This document shows, one piece after another, positions 37,732-47,978 of a stretch of DNA of 64,000 nt (the stretch's first letter is position 1; every line of letters begins with the position of its first letter). The translations under genes and the position numbers were made by a program. The stretch comes from Sulfitobacter sp. LCG007. GTDB lineage: Bacteria > Pseudomonadota > Alphaproteobacteria > Rhodobacterales > Rhodobacteraceae. The notes beneath the pieces were generated by a model. It searched no databases. It was not told the DNA's origin and saw only the letters and a list, made by a program, of their open reading frames with translations. The DNA lies in NCBI RefSeq assembly GCF_040801785.1, contig NZ_CP161805.1, forward strand, positions 496,001 through 560,000. Direction: 5' to 3'.

Positions 37732-39102
37732 ATGGTATCTGCCGTCGAAAACATGGCCGCCAACACCAGCTGGGCAAGCCTCGGCAAGGCGACCGACCTG
37801 CGCAACCGGATCCTCTTCACGCTCGGTCTGCTATGCGTCTACCGCCTTGGGACGTTCATCCCGGTCCCCGGCATCGACGGTGCGGCCCTGCGCGAGTTCA
37901 TGGCCCAGGCGGGGCAGGGCATCGGCGGCATGGTCTCGATGTTCACCGGCGGCGCGCTCGGCCGCATGGGCATCTTCGCCCTCGGGATCATGCCCTATAT
38001 CTCGGCCTCGATCATCGTGCAGCTTCTTGCCTCGATGGTGCCCGCGCTCGAGCAGCTCAAGAAAGAGGGCGAGCAGGGACGCAAGAAGATCAACCAGTAC
38101 ACCCGTTTCGGCACCGTCGCGCTGGCGACGCTGCAAGCCTACGGGCTTGCCGTAAGCCTCCAGGCCGGCGACATCGTGCAGTCGGACATCCCCTACTGGT
38201 TCTTCGTCTCGTCCTGCGTGATCACACTGGTCGGCGGCACCATGTTCCTGATGTGGCTGGGCGAGCAGATCACCTCGCGCGGCATCGGCAACGGCATCTC
38301 GCTGATCATCTTCGTCGGAATCATCGCAGAGGTTCCGCGCGCCCTGGCGCAATTCTTCGCATCGGGACGCAGCGGGGCAATCAGCCCGGCGGTGATCATA
38401 GGCGTGATCGTCATGGTCATCGCCACCATCATGTTCGTGGTCTTCATGGAACGCGCCCTGCGCAAGATCCACATCCAGTATCCGCGTCGCCAGGTCGGCA
38501 TGAAGGTCTATGACGGCGGATCGAGCCATCTGCCGATCAAGGTGAACCCGGCAGGTGTGATTCCGGCGATCTTCGCCTCGTCGCTGCTGCTTCTCCCGGT
38601 GACGATCTCGACATTCTCGGGCAATTCCACAAACCCGGTCATGTCATGGTTGCTGGCGAACTTCGGCCCCGGACAACCGCTCTACCTGGGCTTCTTCGTC
38701 GCGATGATCGTTTTCTTCGCCTATTTCTACACGTTCAACGTCTCGTTCAAACCCGACGAGGTGGCCGACAACCTCAAGAACCAGAGTGGCTTCGTGCCCG
38801 GCATCCGGCCCGGCAAGAAGACGGCGGAATATCTCGAATACGTGGTGAACCGCATTCTGGTCCTCGGCGCCGCCTATCTCGCGGCGGTCTGTCTGCTGCC
38901 AGAGATCCTGCGAGGGCAGTTCGCGGTTCCGTTCTACTTCGGCGGCACGTCGGTCCTTATCGTGGTGTCCGTCACCATGGACACCATCCAGCAGGTGCAA
39001 AGCCATCTTCTGGCCCATCAGTACGAAGGGTTGCTCGAGAAATCGCAATTGCGCGGAAAGAGCTCCAAGACCCGCAGAAAACGGAGCCCGGTCCGCCGAT
39101 GA
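37732..39102 (+). CDS. secY: Preprotein translocase subunit SecY
   Basis: This encodes a 456-residue SecY, the ten-span channel of the Sec translocon. It contains [13 protein letters not shown] in the first span, the plug region with [16 protein letters not shown], and the cytoplasmic loop [10 protein letters not shown]. The C-terminal [15 protein letters not shown] tail is basic. The stop overlaps the adk start (ATGA). With secE, also in this window, and yidC near the right end, most of the membrane-insertion machinery is encoded here. Confidence 0.98.
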   Translation: MVSAVENMAANTSWASLGKATDLRNRILFTLGLLCVYRLGTFIPVPGIDGAALREFMAQAGQGIGGMVSMFTGGALGRMGIFALGIMPYISASIIVQLLASMVPALEQLKKEGEQGRKKINQYTRFGTVALATLQAYGLAVSLQAGDIVQSDIPYWFFVSSCVITLVGGTMFLMWLGEQITSRGIGNGISLIIFVGIIAEVPRALAQFFASGRSGAISPAVIIGVIVMVIATIMFVVFMERALRKIHIQYPRRQVGMKVYDGGSSHLPIKVNPAGVIPAIFASSLLLLPVTISTFSGNSTNPVMSWLLANFGPGQPLYLGFFVAMIVFFAYFYTFNVSFKPDEVADNLKNQSGFVPGIRPGKKTAEYLEYVVNRILVLGAAYLAAVCLLPEILRGQFAVPFYFGGTSVLIVVSVTMDTIQQVQSHLLAHQYEGLLEKSQLRGKSSKTRRKRSPVRR

Positions 39103-39743
39103 ACATAATACTTCTGGGGCCCCCGGGGGCTGGCAAGGGCACGCAGGCCCGGCACCTCGTGGAAACCCGCAACATGGTGCAGCTCAGCACCGGGGACATG
39201 CTGCGCGAAGCGAAGGACTCGGGCACCGAAATGGGCAAGGTCGTCGCGGACGTGATGGCACGCGGCGCGCTGGTGACGGACGACATCGTGATCGGGCTGA
39301 TCCGCGAGAAGCTCGAGACGGTGAAAGCCGACGGATTCATCTTCGACGGCTTCCCCCGTACGTTGGCGCAGGCCGATGCCCTGGCAAAGCTGCTGGAGGC
39401 GGAGGGTCAGACCCTCGACAAGGTCATCGAGATGCGGGTCAACGATGCCGTGCTGGTGTCGCGCGTCTCGGCACGGTCGACCTGCGGAAATTGCGGCGAG
39501 GTCTACAACGACCAGACCCGGCCGATCCCCGAGGACGGCAAGTGCTCGAATTGCGGCGGAACGGAATTCAAGCGGCGGGCGGACGACAACCCCGAGTCGC
39601 TCAAGACCCGTCTGATGGAGTATTACAAGCAGACCTCGCCGCTGCTGGGCTATTACTATGCCAAGGGCCTGCTCAATCGCGTCGACGGCCTTGGATCCAT
39701 CGAGCAGGTTCAGGGCGACATCGGCAAGGTGCTTGACGCCTGA
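39099..39743 (+). CDS. adk: Adenylate kinase
   Basis: This encodes a 214-residue adenylate kinase that interconverts ATP + AMP and 2 ADP. The P-loop [10 protein letters not shown] is at residues 7-16. The AMP site includes STGDMLR and DGFPRTLAQ. The lid contains four Cys (CGNCGEVY and CSNCGG), the zinc-binding type. The ATG overlaps the secY stop. The secY-adk pair is conserved in many bacteria, but here infA and rpsM do not follow directly. Confidence 0.98.
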   Translation: MNIILLGPPGAGKGTQARHLVETRNMVQLSTGDMLREAKDSGTEMGKVVADVMARGALVTDDIVIGLIREKLETVKADGFIFDGFPRTLAQADALAKLLEAEGQTLDKVIEMRVNDAVLVSRVSARSTCGNCGEVYNDQTRPIPEDGKCSNCGGTEFKRRADDNPESLKTRLMEYYKQTSPLLGYYYAKGLLNRVDGLGSIEQVQGDIGKVLDA

Positions 39744-39800
39744 ACCTTCCCCGGCAGGCCTGAAAGGCCCGCCATTCCAGATCCGAACCGATTTTTACAG

Positions 39801-39830
39801 CGGCCCTCTGTTCCCGGAGGGCCGTTTGCC
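39801..39830 (+). terminator. Likely terminator after adk
   Basis: CGGCCCTC (39801-39808), an 8-base loop, GAGGGCCG (39817-39824), then TTTGCC. The T-run is short, so termination may be partial. Confidence 0.7.
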
Positions 39831-39942
39831 GTGCTGCCGACGCGCGCGGCGCACAGGTGTTTTTTGCGGATGCGTGCAGTTCTCTTGCAACCAGACGACG
39901 CCGGGGGGGTTGGGGCTTGCCGAACCGCGAGAGGATGGGAAA

Positions 39943-40470
39943 ATGCAGACAAGGCTTACCGTAAATGGGCAGGAGCGGCTTCTGGACGCCGACGCACGCA
40001 CCACCCTTCTCGACGCGTTTCGCCATCATTTCGGTCTGACCGGCACGAAGAAAGGTTGCGACCATGGGCAATGCGGTGCCTGCACCGTCCTCGTCAACGG
40101 GCGTCGCATCAATTCCTGTCTGACGCTTGCCTGCATGCATGACGGCGACGAGATCACGACCGTCGAGGGCCTTGGACAGCCGGATGCGATGTCGGCATTG
40201 CAGCAGGCCTTTGTCGCGCACGACGGTTTCCAGTGCGGCTATTGCACGCCGGGCCAGATCTGCTCGGCCACGGCAATGCTGGACGAGCTTCGGGACGGCT
40301 GGCCAAGCAACGTTACCTCCGACCTTCAAGGGGAGGTCGAGGCGACTATGGACGAGATCGCCGAGCGGATGAGCGGCAATCTCTGCCGCTGCGCCGCATA
40401 TCCCAACATTCGCGATGCGATCCTCGAGGTCGCCGGCGGCGCGCAGACGATGAAGGAGGCCGCGGAATGA
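39943..40470 (+). CDS. Molybdenum hydroxylase, 2Fe-2S subunit (PaoA/YagT-like)
   Basis: This encodes a 175-residue iron-sulfur subunit of a xanthine-oxidase-family enzyme. The plant-type [2Fe-2S] ligands are C39, C44, C47 and C59. The second cluster uses C98, C101, C148 and C150 ([10 protein letters not shown] and NLCRC). The upstream GAGAGGATGGG serves the ATG at 39943. E. coli PaoA carries a Tat signal, but this protein starts directly with the ferredoxin fold, so the complex is probably cytoplasmic. It overlaps the next gene by four bases. Substrate class (aldehydes) is inferred from the second subunit. Confidence 0.92.
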   Translation: MQTRLTVNGQERLLDADARTTLLDAFRHHFGLTGTKKGCDHGQCGACTVLVNGRRINSCLTLACMHDGDEITTVEGLGQPDAMSALQQAFVAHDGFQCGYCTPGQICSATAMLDELRDGWPSNVTSDLQGEVEATMDEIAERMSGNLCRCAAYPNIRDAILEVAGGAQTMKEAAE

Positions 40471-41453
40471 GGCCCTTCGACTATGCCCGCGCGGGTTCTC
40501 GTAGCGAGGCGACGGGAGCAGCTGCGCATGCCGGTGCCGCATTCATCGCAGGCGGTACAAACCTTCTCGATCTCATGAAGCTTCAGGTGATGACGCCCGA
40601 AAGGCTTGTCGACATCCAGGGTCTCGGGCTGGACGGGATCGAGGAAACAGGCGACGGCGGTCTTCGGATCGGGGCGGCAGTCACCAACAGCGATCTCGCG
40701 GCGGATGCCCGCGTCCGGTCGCGCTGGCCGCTGATTTCGCGGGCGATCCTTGCCGGCGCAAGCGGTCAGATCCGCAACAAGGCATCGACAGGCGGAAATC
40801 TTCTGCAGCGTACCCGGTGCTACTATTTCTACGACACCGACATGGCTTGCAACAAGCGCGAGCCGGGCAGCGGCTGCGCCGCTATGGGCGGCGCGACGCG
40901 CCTGCATGCGATCCTCGGCGGCAGCAACCACTGCATCGCGACCCATCCCTCGGACATGGCCGTCGCGATGCAGGCACTTGGAGCCGTAGTCGAGACCGAG
41001 CGCGCTGGCGGCTCGGGTCGCGAGATTCCGCTTGCAGAGTTCCATGTCCTTCCCGGCGACAGACCAGACATCGAAACGGCGCTTGAACCCGGTGAGCTGA
41101 TCACGGCGGTGCGCCTTCCGTCCCCGGTGGCGGGACGCCAGATCTATCGCAAGGTGCGGGATCGCGCGTCCTACGCCTTCGCGCTCGTTTCTGTGGCTGC
41201 CATCGTCGAGGTGGCGGAGGGGCGTATCGCACGCGCCGATCTGGCCTTCGGTGGCATTGCGCCGAAACCCTGGCGTGACGGGGAGGTAGAGAAAGCGCTT
41301 GTCGGTCAGGAACCATCGGACAGGCTGTTCCATCAGGCCGCCGATATCCTTCTCAGATCGGCAAAAGGTCAGCGCGGCAACGATTTCAAGATACCGCTCA
41401 TCAGGCGCACCATGCTTGCGACGCTGCGTGAAGCCACGGAGGAACTGGCATGA
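40467..41453 (+). CDS. Molybdenum hydroxylase, FAD subunit with extra Fe-S site (PaoB/YagS-like)
   Basis: This encodes a 328-residue FAD-binding subunit. The FAD contacts are seen in [11 protein letters not shown] near residue 29 and [12 protein letters not shown] near 107. Four Cys (C118, C128, C137, C156) in the arrangement [16 protein letters not shown] match the loop that carries an additional [4Fe-4S] cluster in the E. coli PaoABC aldehyde oxidoreductase and are absent from ordinary xanthine dehydrogenases. This is the main basis for placing the enzyme in the PaoABC group. ATGA overlaps join it to both neighbours. Confidence 0.92.
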   Translation: MRPFDYARAGSRSEATGAAAHAGAAFIAGGTNLLDLMKLQVMTPERLVDIQGLGLDGIEETGDGGLRIGAAVTNSDLAADARVRSRWPLISRAILAGASGQIRNKASTGGNLLQRTRCYYFYDTDMACNKREPGSGCAAMGGATRLHAILGGSNHCIATHPSDMAVAMQALGAVVETERAGGSGREIPLAEFHVLPGDRPDIETALEPGELITAVRLPSPVAGRQIYRKVRDRASYAFALVSVAAIVEVAEGRIARADLAFGGIAPKPWRDGEVEKALVGQEPSDRLFHQAADILLRSAKGQRGNDFKIPLIRRTMLATLREATEELA

Positions 41454-43630
41454 CCCTGCGTATGAAGATCGATGAACCGGACCGCGACAACCGCCTGGAC
41501 GACATGGCGCAAGGCGTGCTGGGGACGGGTGCGGACCGCCCCGAGGGGCCGATGAAGGTCTCCGGCACTGCCACGTACGCGGCGGAATGGCAGATGGAGG
41601 GTCTCGCGCATGGCGTTCTGGTCAGTGCGCCGGTGGGGGCAGGTCGCATCACCGGGTGGAACGATGCGGAGGTTGAGGCGCTGGACGGCGTGCTGGCGGT
41701 GATCCACGACAAGCGCCTTTTGCGCAACCCCGCCCAGGGGATGGCCGCGGAGGCTCCGGTCCAGGGCGTTAAGAAGATCGAGTATCTAGGTCAGCCGGTC
41801 GCATTGGTCGTGGCCGAAACATTCGAGGCGGCACGCGATGCGGCCGCGCGTCTGAGGCCCGACGTAAAGGCGGACGACATCATCGCGGCACCGGGCGAGG
41901 ACGCGTGGGAAACGCAGGAAGAGGACAGCCAGGGCGATCTTGATGCGGAGATGTCCGAGGCCGCGGCGTCTGTCGACGTGACATACACCACGCCGGGCCA
42001 CAGCAGCGCGGCGATGGAGCCGCATGCAACGATCGCGGTATGGGAGGATGGCTCGGTCACCGTTCGCGGATCATACCAGATGCCGCAGTTCAACCGCTCG
42101 GAACTCGCCGATTCGCTGGGAATATCCGAGAAGAAGGTGCGGGTCCTGTCTCCCTATGTCGGGGGCGGCTTCGGCAGCAAGCTCGGCCTTGCGCCAGAGG
42201 CTGTTGCGGCGGCGATCGCGGCGAAGCAGCTCGAGCGTCCCGTTTCGGTCGTGCTGTCGCGCCAGCAGGTGTTTCGCGCAACCATGCGGCGCAGCGAGAC
42301 GCGGCAGCGCATACGTCTGGCATCGGATGCCGACGGACGGCTCACGGGCATCGGGCATGAGGCCTGGGTGACGAACCTCGAGGGAGAAAGCTTCTACGAG
42401 CCGGTCACGCAGGCCACCCCCTTCGTCTATCGCGGTGAAAACCGCGTGACGTCGATCCACGTAGGGCGCGTGAATTCCACATGCGCGGGATCGGTCCGCG
42501 CGCCGGGGGAATCGGTCGGCCACACGGTCCTCGAGAATGCGATGGACGAACTGGCGCGCAAACTGGACATCGACCCGGTCGAATTGCGGCTGCGCAACAT
42601 ACCGGAAAAAGACCCCAGCTCCGGAAAGCCGTTTTCGTCCAACAAACTGGCGGAAACGCTCAGACGCGGCGCAGAGGCGTTTGGCTGGGCCGACAGAAAG
42701 AGCGGGCGGGACGGAGAATGGCTGATCGGGACCGGAATGGCCACGGCGGTGCGCGTCAACATGCTTCTCGAGGCGGAGGCGCGCGTCGTACTGGCCGCGG
42801 ACGGCTCGATCACGGTCGAAGCGGACATGACCGATATCGGAACCGGCACATATGCCATCCTCAGCCAGATTGCCGCCGAGATGCTGGGCCAGCCGATGGA
42901 CCGCGTCACCTGCCGTCTGGGGGACACGCTCTTTCCGGCGACGCCCGGGTCCGGCGGGTCGTTCGGCGCGGCTTCGGTCGGAACGGCTGTCTACCTCGGG
43001 TGCATGGAGTTGCGCCGCAAACTGGCCGAGAGGCTGCAATGCGATGAAGGCGACCTCACGCTGAAGGACGGCAGGGCGATCGCCGGAAACCGGGAACTGG
43101 CGCTGACGCAGATCCTGGCCGGCGACACGCTCGAAGCGCAGGGCCATTGCGTTCCGGGCGCGACCTCGGATGACGTGCGCCAGGCGACGTACGGCGCGTA
43201 TTTCGCCGAGGTCGCCGTAAGCGCGATCACGGGCGAGACCCGTGTCCGTCGCATGCTGGGCTGTTTCGCGGCGGGGCGCATCCTCAACGCCAAGACGGCG
43301 CGCTCGCAGTGCCTTGGCGGCATGACCTGGGGCATCGGAATGGCCTTGACCGAAGAACTTGTCCAGGATCAGAGGTACGGCCAGATCGTCAACAACGACC
43401 TTGCCGAATACCATGTGCCGGTGAATCTCGACGTCCCGCAGATCGAGGTCCTTTTCGTCGAGGAGCGCGATCCCTACGCCAACCCGATGCAGGCCAAGGG
43501 CATAGGCGAGCTTGGCATATGCGGCGCAGCGGCATCGGTCACCAATGCGATCTACGACGCGACAGGGGTGCGTGTGCGCGACTATCCGGCAACGCTCGAC
43601 AAGTTGCTCGAGGGGCTTCCGGCGGACTGA
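41450..43630 (+). CDS. Molybdenum hydroxylase, molybdopterin subunit (PaoC/YagR-like)
   Basis: This encodes the 726-residue catalytic subunit. The N-terminal hammerhead domain includes [12 protein letters not shown]. Cofactor-binding loops include GGGFGSKLG near residue 236 and [10 protein letters not shown] near 501. The catalytic base should be the Glu in [12 protein letters not shown] near residue 686. A cytosine-dinucleotide molybdenum cofactor would be expected for this subfamily. No PaoD/XdhC-type cofactor chaperone is adjacent, which is unusual for such operons. The three genes end at 43630 with no strong terminator before the rpsM promoter. Confidence 0.93.
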   Translation: MTLRMKIDEPDRDNRLDDMAQGVLGTGADRPEGPMKVSGTATYAAEWQMEGLAHGVLVSAPVGAGRITGWNDAEVEALDGVLAVIHDKRLLRNPAQGMAAEAPVQGVKKIEYLGQPVALVVAETFEAARDAAARLRPDVKADDIIAAPGEDAWETQEEDSQGDLDAEMSEAAASVDVTYTTPGHSSAAMEPHATIAVWEDGSVTVRGSYQMPQFNRSELADSLGISEKKVRVLSPYVGGGFGSKLGLAPEAVAAAIAAKQLERPVSVVLSRQQVFRATMRRSETRQRIRLASDADGRLTGIGHEAWVTNLEGESFYEPVTQATPFVYRGENRVTSIHVGRVNSTCAGSVRAPGESVGHTVLENAMDELARKLDIDPVELRLRNIPEKDPSSGKPFSSNKLAETLRRGAEAFGWADRKSGRDGEWLIGTGMATAVRVNMLLEAEARVVLAADGSITVEADMTDIGTGTYAILSQIAAEMLGQPMDRVTCRLGDTLFPATPGSGGSFGAASVGTAVYLGCMELRRKLAERLQCDEGDLTLKDGRAIAGNRELALTQILAGDTLEAQGHCVPGATSDDVRQATYGAYFAEVAVSAITGETRVRRMLGCFAAGRILNAKTARSQCLGGMTWGIGMALTEELVQDQRYGQIVNNDLAEYHVPVNLDVPQIEVLFVEERDPYANPMQAKGIGELGICGAAASVTNAIYDATGVRVRDYPATLDKLLEGLPAD

Positions 43631-43733
43631 CAGCACTGACGCTTCGGCCCATGACGTGCCTGTTGAATCGGCCCTCGCGCGGACCTCCAGGGTTCAGGTC
43701 AAGGGCCGATCGGAGTCATGGGCGGAACCCGGC

Positions 43734-43762
43734 TTGACGGCACCCCGAAAACCCCATAACCA
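43734..43762 (+). promoter_or_regulatory. Candidate promoter of the rpsM (alpha) operon
   Basis: TTGACG (43734-43739) and TAACCA (43757-43762) are 17 bases apart. It lies within the 283-base gap after the molybdenum hydroxylase genes. A 9-bp inverted repeat (43667-43675 with 43702-43710) lies upstream and could mark the end of the previous transcript. Confidence 0.5.
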
Positions 43763-43913
43763 GCCCTATCTCGCACGAGAATCAATTGCCGACCCGCCAA
43801 GCGGGGAAAGCAAGATCACCTGATCAGCTGATGCCCGCAGGCTGCCGCCTCGGGTTTCACGTTGTGAAAAAAGGGTCTGGAACTACGGACCCGCAACGAA
43901 AGGAAGATATAAC

Positions 43914-44282
43914 GTGGCACGTATTGCCGGCGTGAACATCCCGACTGCAAAGCGGGTTCCCATCGCCCTCACCTACATCACCGGTATCGGAAACACCACC
44001 GCGCGCAGCATCTGCGAGGCAGTGGGGATCGACCTGACCCGCCGGGTCAACGAGCTTTCCGACGCTGAAGTCCTCGCCATCCGCGAGCATATCGACGCAA
44101 ACTACTCGGTCGAGGGCGATCTGCGCCGCGACGTGCAGATGAACATCAAGCGTCTGATGGATCTCGGCTGCTACCGTGGCCTGCGCCACCGCCGCAACCT
44201 GCCGGTCCGTGGCCAGCGCACCCATACCAACGCACGCACCCGCAAAGGCCCCGCGAAGGCCATTGCCGGCAAGAAGAAGTAA
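43914..44282 (+). CDS. rpsM: 30S ribosomal protein S13
   Basis: This encodes a 122-residue S13 at intersubunit bridge B1. It starts with GTG at 43914 behind AAAGGAAGATATAAC. It contains [20 protein letters not shown] and the [20 protein letters not shown] tail. It begins the alpha-type operon. Confidence 0.98.
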   Translation: MARIAGVNIPTAKRVPIALTYITGIGNTTARSICEAVGIDLTRRVNELSDAEVLAIREHIDANYSVEGDLRRDVQMNIKRLMDLGCYRGLRHRRNLPVRGQRTHTNARTRKGPAKAIAGKKK

Positions 44283-44294
44283 GGGGGCAGATCA

Positions 44295-44684
44295 ATGGCA
44301 CGTGACAAGACCCGCACGAAGCGCAAGGTCAGCAAGAACATCGCCGCCGGCGTGGCGCATGTGAACTCGAGCTTCAACAACACGAAGATCCTGATCTCCG
44401 ACGTTCAGGGCAACGCGATCAGCTGGTCCTCCGCCGGTACGATGGGCTTCAAGGGATCGCGCAAGTCGACGCCCTATGCTGCCCAGATGGCTGCCGAGGA
44501 CGCAGGCCGCAAGGCGCAGGAACATGGCGTCAAGACGCTCGAGGTCGAAGTCCAGGGTCCCGGCTCGGGCCGCGAGAGCGCGCTGCGCGCCCTGGCTGCC
44601 GCCGGCTTCAACATCACGTCGATCCGTGATGTGACCCCGATGGCCCACAACGGCTGCCGGCCTCCGAAACGTCGCCGCGTCTGA
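44295..44684 (+). CDS. rpsK: 30S ribosomal protein S11
   Basis: This encodes a 129-residue S11 on the 30S platform. It contains [18 protein letters not shown] and ends [12 protein letters not shown]. It is followed after 115 bases by rpoA. Confidence 0.98.
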   Translation: MARDKTRTKRKVSKNIAAGVAHVNSSFNNTKILISDVQGNAISWSSAGTMGFKGSRKSTPYAAQMAAEDAGRKAQEHGVKTLEVEVQGPGSGRESALRALAAAGFNITSIRDVTPMAHNGCRPPKRRRV

Positions 44685-44799
44685 GCGAGCAACCCGTCGA
44701 GGGGCTGCGCACCTGTATGCGCGGCCCCAATCCGCTTTTTGAAACCTCGAGCGTCTGCACCTTAGGAACATGGGGAGCAGACAGGAATGGAGGGACCGC

Positions 44800-45816
44800 A
44801 TGATCCACAAGAATTGGGCTGAATTGATCAAGCCCCAGCAACTAGACGTGAAGCCCGGCAACGACCCCGCCCGCCAGGCGACCGTCGTGGCGGAACCGCT
44901 CGAGCGCGGATTCGGTCTGACGCTTGGCAACGCGCTTCGTCGCGTGCTGATGAGCTCCCTCCAGGGCGCGGCCATCACCTCGGTCCAGATCGACAATGTC
45001 CTGCACGAGTTCTCGTCGGTCGCAGGCGTCCGCGAAGACGTGACCGACATCATCCTGAACCTCAAGGGCGTATCGCTGCGCATGGAAGTCGAAGGACCCA
45101 AGCGCCTGTCGATCTCCGCCAAGGGTCCGGGCGTCGTGACCGCAGGCGACATCTCGCAGTCCAACGGCATCGAGGTGCTGAACCGCGATCATGTCATCTG
45201 CCACCTCGACGACGGCGCCGATGTCTACATGGAGCTGACGGTCAACACCGGCAAGGGTTATGTCTCGGCCGACAAGAACAAACCCGAGGACGCGCCCATC
45301 GGCCTGATCCCGATCGATGCGATCTATTCGCCGGTCAAGAAAGTATCGTACGACGTTCAGCCGACCCGTGAGGGGCAGGTTCTGGACTATGACAAGCTGA
45401 CCATGAAGGTCGAAACCGACGGCTCGATCTCGCCGGATGACGCCGTGGCATTCGCCGCGCGCATCCTGCAGGACCAGCTCGGCATATTCGTCAACTTCGA
45501 AGAGCCCGAGTCGGCACGTTCGGACAGCGATGACGATGGTCTCGAGTTCAACCCGCTTCTGCTGAAGAAGGTGGACGAGCTCGAACTTTCCGTGCGTTCG
45601 GCAAACTGCCTGAAGAACGACAACATCGTCTACATCGGCGATCTGATCCAGAAGACCGAAGCCGAGATGCTGCGCACCCCGAACTTCGGTCGCAAGTCGC
45701 TGAACGAGATCAAGGAAGTGCTGTCCGGCATGGGCCTGCACCTCGGCATGGATGTCGAGGACTGGCCGCCCGACAACATCGAGGATCTGGCGAAGAAGTT
45801 CGAAGACGCGTTCTGA
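44800..45816 (+). CDS. rpoA: RNA polymerase alpha subunit
   Basis: This encodes a 338-residue alpha subunit. The ATG at 44800 ([15 protein letters not shown]) follows GGAGGG and is preferred over an in-frame ATG at 44770. The N-terminal dimerisation domain includes [20 protein letters not shown]. The C-terminal domain, which binds UP elements and activators, includes [19 protein letters not shown] and [12 protein letters not shown]. Order within the alpha operon is conventional. Confidence 0.98.
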   Translation: MIHKNWAELIKPQQLDVKPGNDPARQATVVAEPLERGFGLTLGNALRRVLMSSLQGAAITSVQIDNVLHEFSSVAGVREDVTDIILNLKGVSLRMEVEGPKRLSISAKGPGVVTAGDISQSNGIEVLNRDHVICHLDDGADVYMELTVNTGKGYVSADKNKPEDAPIGLIPIDAIYSPVKKVSYDVQPTREGQVLDYDKLTMKVETDGSISPDDAVAFAARILQDQLGIFVNFEEPESARSDSDDDGLEFNPLLLKKVDELELSVRSANCLKNDNIVYIGDLIQKTEAEMLRTPNFGRKSLNEIKEVLSGMGLHLGMDVEDWPPDNIEDLAKKFEDAF

Positions 45817-45855
45817 GATCCGGATGGGCTGAAAGCCCGTTCAGCCGAACCGACA

Positions 45856-45883
45856 CGCAAGGCGGCCCAGAACCCGCCTTGCG
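45856..45883 (+). other. Hairpin between rpoA and rplQ
   Basis: The arms 45856-45865 and 45874-45883 are perfectly complementary over 10 bp, with an eight-base loop and no T-run. It probably modulates rplQ expression or mRNA processing. Confidence 0.5.
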
Positions 45884-45965
45884 CCAAACCACCGGGCAAT
45901 CCCGCCCCAACAGAGCCGCCGGCACGCACCGGGGGCCGTACAAAGTATAAAGAAGGAAAACCAAC

Positions 45966-46391
45966 ATGCGCCACGCACGTGGATACCGCCGTCTGAACCG
46001 CACCCATGAGCACCGCAAGGCGCTCTGGGCGAACATGGCCGGCTCGCTCATCGAACATGAGCAGATCAAGACCACCCTGCCCAAGGCCAAGGAACTGCGC
46101 CCGATCGTCGAGAAGCTGATAACGCTTGCCAAGCGCGGCGATCTGCATGCCCGTCGCCAAGCCGCATCGCAGCTCAAGCAGGATGCCTATGTCGCCAAGC
46201 TCTTCGAGGTCCTCGGGCCCCGCTATGCCGAGCGTCAGGGCGGCTATGTCCGTGTCCTGAAAGCCGGCTTCCGCTATGGCGACATGGCGCCGATGGCGAT
46301 CATCGAGTTCGTCGATCGCGACCGTGACGCGAAAGGCGCCGCAGACAAGGCCCGCGTGGCCGAGGAACAATCGGCGACCGCCGAAGACTGA
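45966..46391 (+). CDS. rplQ: 50S ribosomal protein L17
   Basis: This encodes a 141-residue L17. The start [19 protein letters not shown] and the segment [19 protein letters not shown] are typical. It is the last gene of the ribosomal superoperon in this window. Two tandem hairpins follow. Confidence 0.98.
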   Translation: MRHARGYRRLNRTHEHRKALWANMAGSLIEHEQIKTTLPKAKELRPIVEKLITLAKRGDLHARRQAASQLKQDAYVAKLFEVLGPRYAERQGGYVRVLKAGFRYGDMAPMAIIEFVDRDRDAKGAADKARVAEEQSATAED

Positions 46392-46440
46392 CCTTCAAAT
46401 CACGACCCCGGCCCGATGCAGGCCGGGGCGGACCATCCTC

Positions 46441-46472
46441 GCCCCTGGACCCGCCCGGTTCAGGGGCTTTTT
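46441..46472 (+). terminator. Terminator after rplQ
   Basis: GCCCCTGGACC (46441-46451) pairs with GGTTCAGGGGC (46457-46467), followed by TTTTTCTTT. A separate GC-rich inverted repeat (CCCCGGCC/GGCCGGGG) lies just upstream, at about 46407-46429. Confidence 0.92.
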
Positions 46473-46585
46473 CTTTGGTGCGGTCCGTCGGGCATCGGTG
46501 GCCGGGTCCCGGACACCGCGCCGCCCAGCTTGCCTTTCGCCGAGTGCGGGACCATATCGGAAGTCCGCACGTCAAGAAGGCCGCC

Positions 46586-47974
46586 ATGTTCCGTCCGCTT
46601 CTGCTGATCCTTTGCCTCGCAGGTCCGCTTGCCGCCGAGGAGGCGCCGCTCCAGCGCGTGCCGCAGTCGCAGGCCGAGGTGCAGCTCAGCTTCGTGCCGC
46701 TTGTCAAGCGTGCGGCCCCGGCGGTCGTCAACATTTATGCCCGCATCATGGCCGAGCCGAGGCGCACACCGCTTCAGAGCGACCCTTTCTTCCGGCGTTT
46801 CTTCGGCGACCCCGAGGCCGAGAAGCCGAGGGTTCAGAATTCGCTGGGTTCTGGCGTGATCCTGTCGCCCGATGGCATCATCGTCTCGAACTACCACGTT
46901 GTCGGGATGGCCACCGAGATCCGCGTGGCGCTTTCGGACCGGCGCGAGTTCACGGCCAGCGTGCTTCTGGCGGACGAGGATGCCGACCTGGCGCTTCTCA
47001 AGATCGAGGACGGCGATGATCTGCCGTACCTGCCGCTTCGCGAAAGCGACTCGGTCGAGGTCGGCGAATTGGTCCTGGCGATCGGCAATCCCTTCGGGGT
47101 GGGTCAGACCGTCAGTTCGGGGATCGTGTCGGGGCTGGCCCGGTCGGGGGGCGCAGGCGGGCTGGGACATGGCTACTATGTGCAGACCGACGCGCCGATC
47201 AACCCGGGCAATTCCGGGGGCGCCCTGGTCGATACCGAAGGCCGGCTTGTCGGGATCAACACGTCGATCCTGTCGCGTTCGGGCGGCTCGAACGGCATCG
47301 GCTTTGCCATCCCGGCCGATCTCGTCGCGGCATTCATGGAGCAGGCCCGCGCCGGCAGGCATGTCTTCGAACGGCCCTGGGCGGGCATGCGCGGACAGCC
47401 GGTGGACGCCGACCTTGCCGCCTCTATCGGGCTCGAGCGGCCGGGCGGGCTGATCGTGTCGGACCGGCATCCTTCCAGTCCCTTCGCACAAGCGGGGATC
47501 GAGGTGGGCGACGTGATCACGGCTGTCAACGGTCAGCCGGTCAACAGCGCCTCCGAGATGATCTATCGGATGTCCGTCATCGGTCTGGGCGGGACCGCCA
47601 CCATCGACCTGGTGCGCGGCGGGGCCGAACTTGCCCTGCCCGTCGTGCTCATGGCGGCGCCGGAAGATCCGCCGCGCGAGGAGATGCAGCTTGGCGGGTC
47701 AAGCCTTCTGCCCGGGCTGACCCTTTCGCGCCTGAACCCGGCCGTGACAGCGGACAACGGGCTGGCCTATGATGCGGAAGGGGTGCTGATCCTGGATCCG
47801 GGATCGACTGGCGCGCGCGTGGGTTTCCGGAAAGGCGATCTGATCCTGTCGATCAATAACAGTCCCGTGACGCGGCCCGCGGAGGTGCGCGACAGTCTCG
47901 AGGCGAGACAGCGCGGCTACGAGGTCGTCATCCAGCGCGGCGCGCGGCGCATCGCGCTCCGTTTCCGGGTCTGA
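46586..47974 (+). CDS. DegP/DegQ-like periplasmic serine protease with two PDZ domains
   Basis: From ATG 46586 (AAGAAGG upstream) this encodes 462 residues of an HtrA-family protease. A signal peptide (LLLILCLAGPLAA) sends it to the periplasm. The catalytic triad is His104 (SNYHVV), Asp133 (DADLALL) and Ser210 (NPGNSGG). Two PDZ domains follow, one around residues 280-360 with SPFAQAGIEVGDVITAVNG, the other near 380-460 with ARVGFRKGDLILSINN. It is expected to degrade or chaperone misfolded envelope proteins. It follows the rplQ terminator and is separated by four bases from rarA. Confidence 0.94.
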   Translation: MFRPLLLILCLAGPLAAEEAPLQRVPQSQAEVQLSFVPLVKRAAPAVVNIYARIMAEPRRTPLQSDPFFRRFFGDPEAEKPRVQNSLGSGVILSPDGIIVSNYHVVGMATEIRVALSDRREFTASVLLADEDADLALLKIEDGDDLPYLPLRESDSVEVGELVLAIGNPFGVGQTVSSGIVSGLARSGGAGGLGHGYYVQTDAPINPGNSGGALVDTEGRLVGINTSILSRSGGSNGIGFAIPADLVAAFMEQARAGRHVFERPWAGMRGQPVDADLAASIGLERPGGLIVSDRHPSSPFAQAGIEVGDVITAVNGQPVNSASEMIYRMSVIGLGGTATIDLVRGGAELALPVVLMAAPEDPPREEMQLGGSSLLPGLTLSRLNPAVTADNGLAYDAEGVLILDPGSTGARVGFRKGDLILSINNSPVTRPAEVRDSLEARQRGYEVVIQRGARRIALRFRV

Positions 47975-47978
47975 CGGG

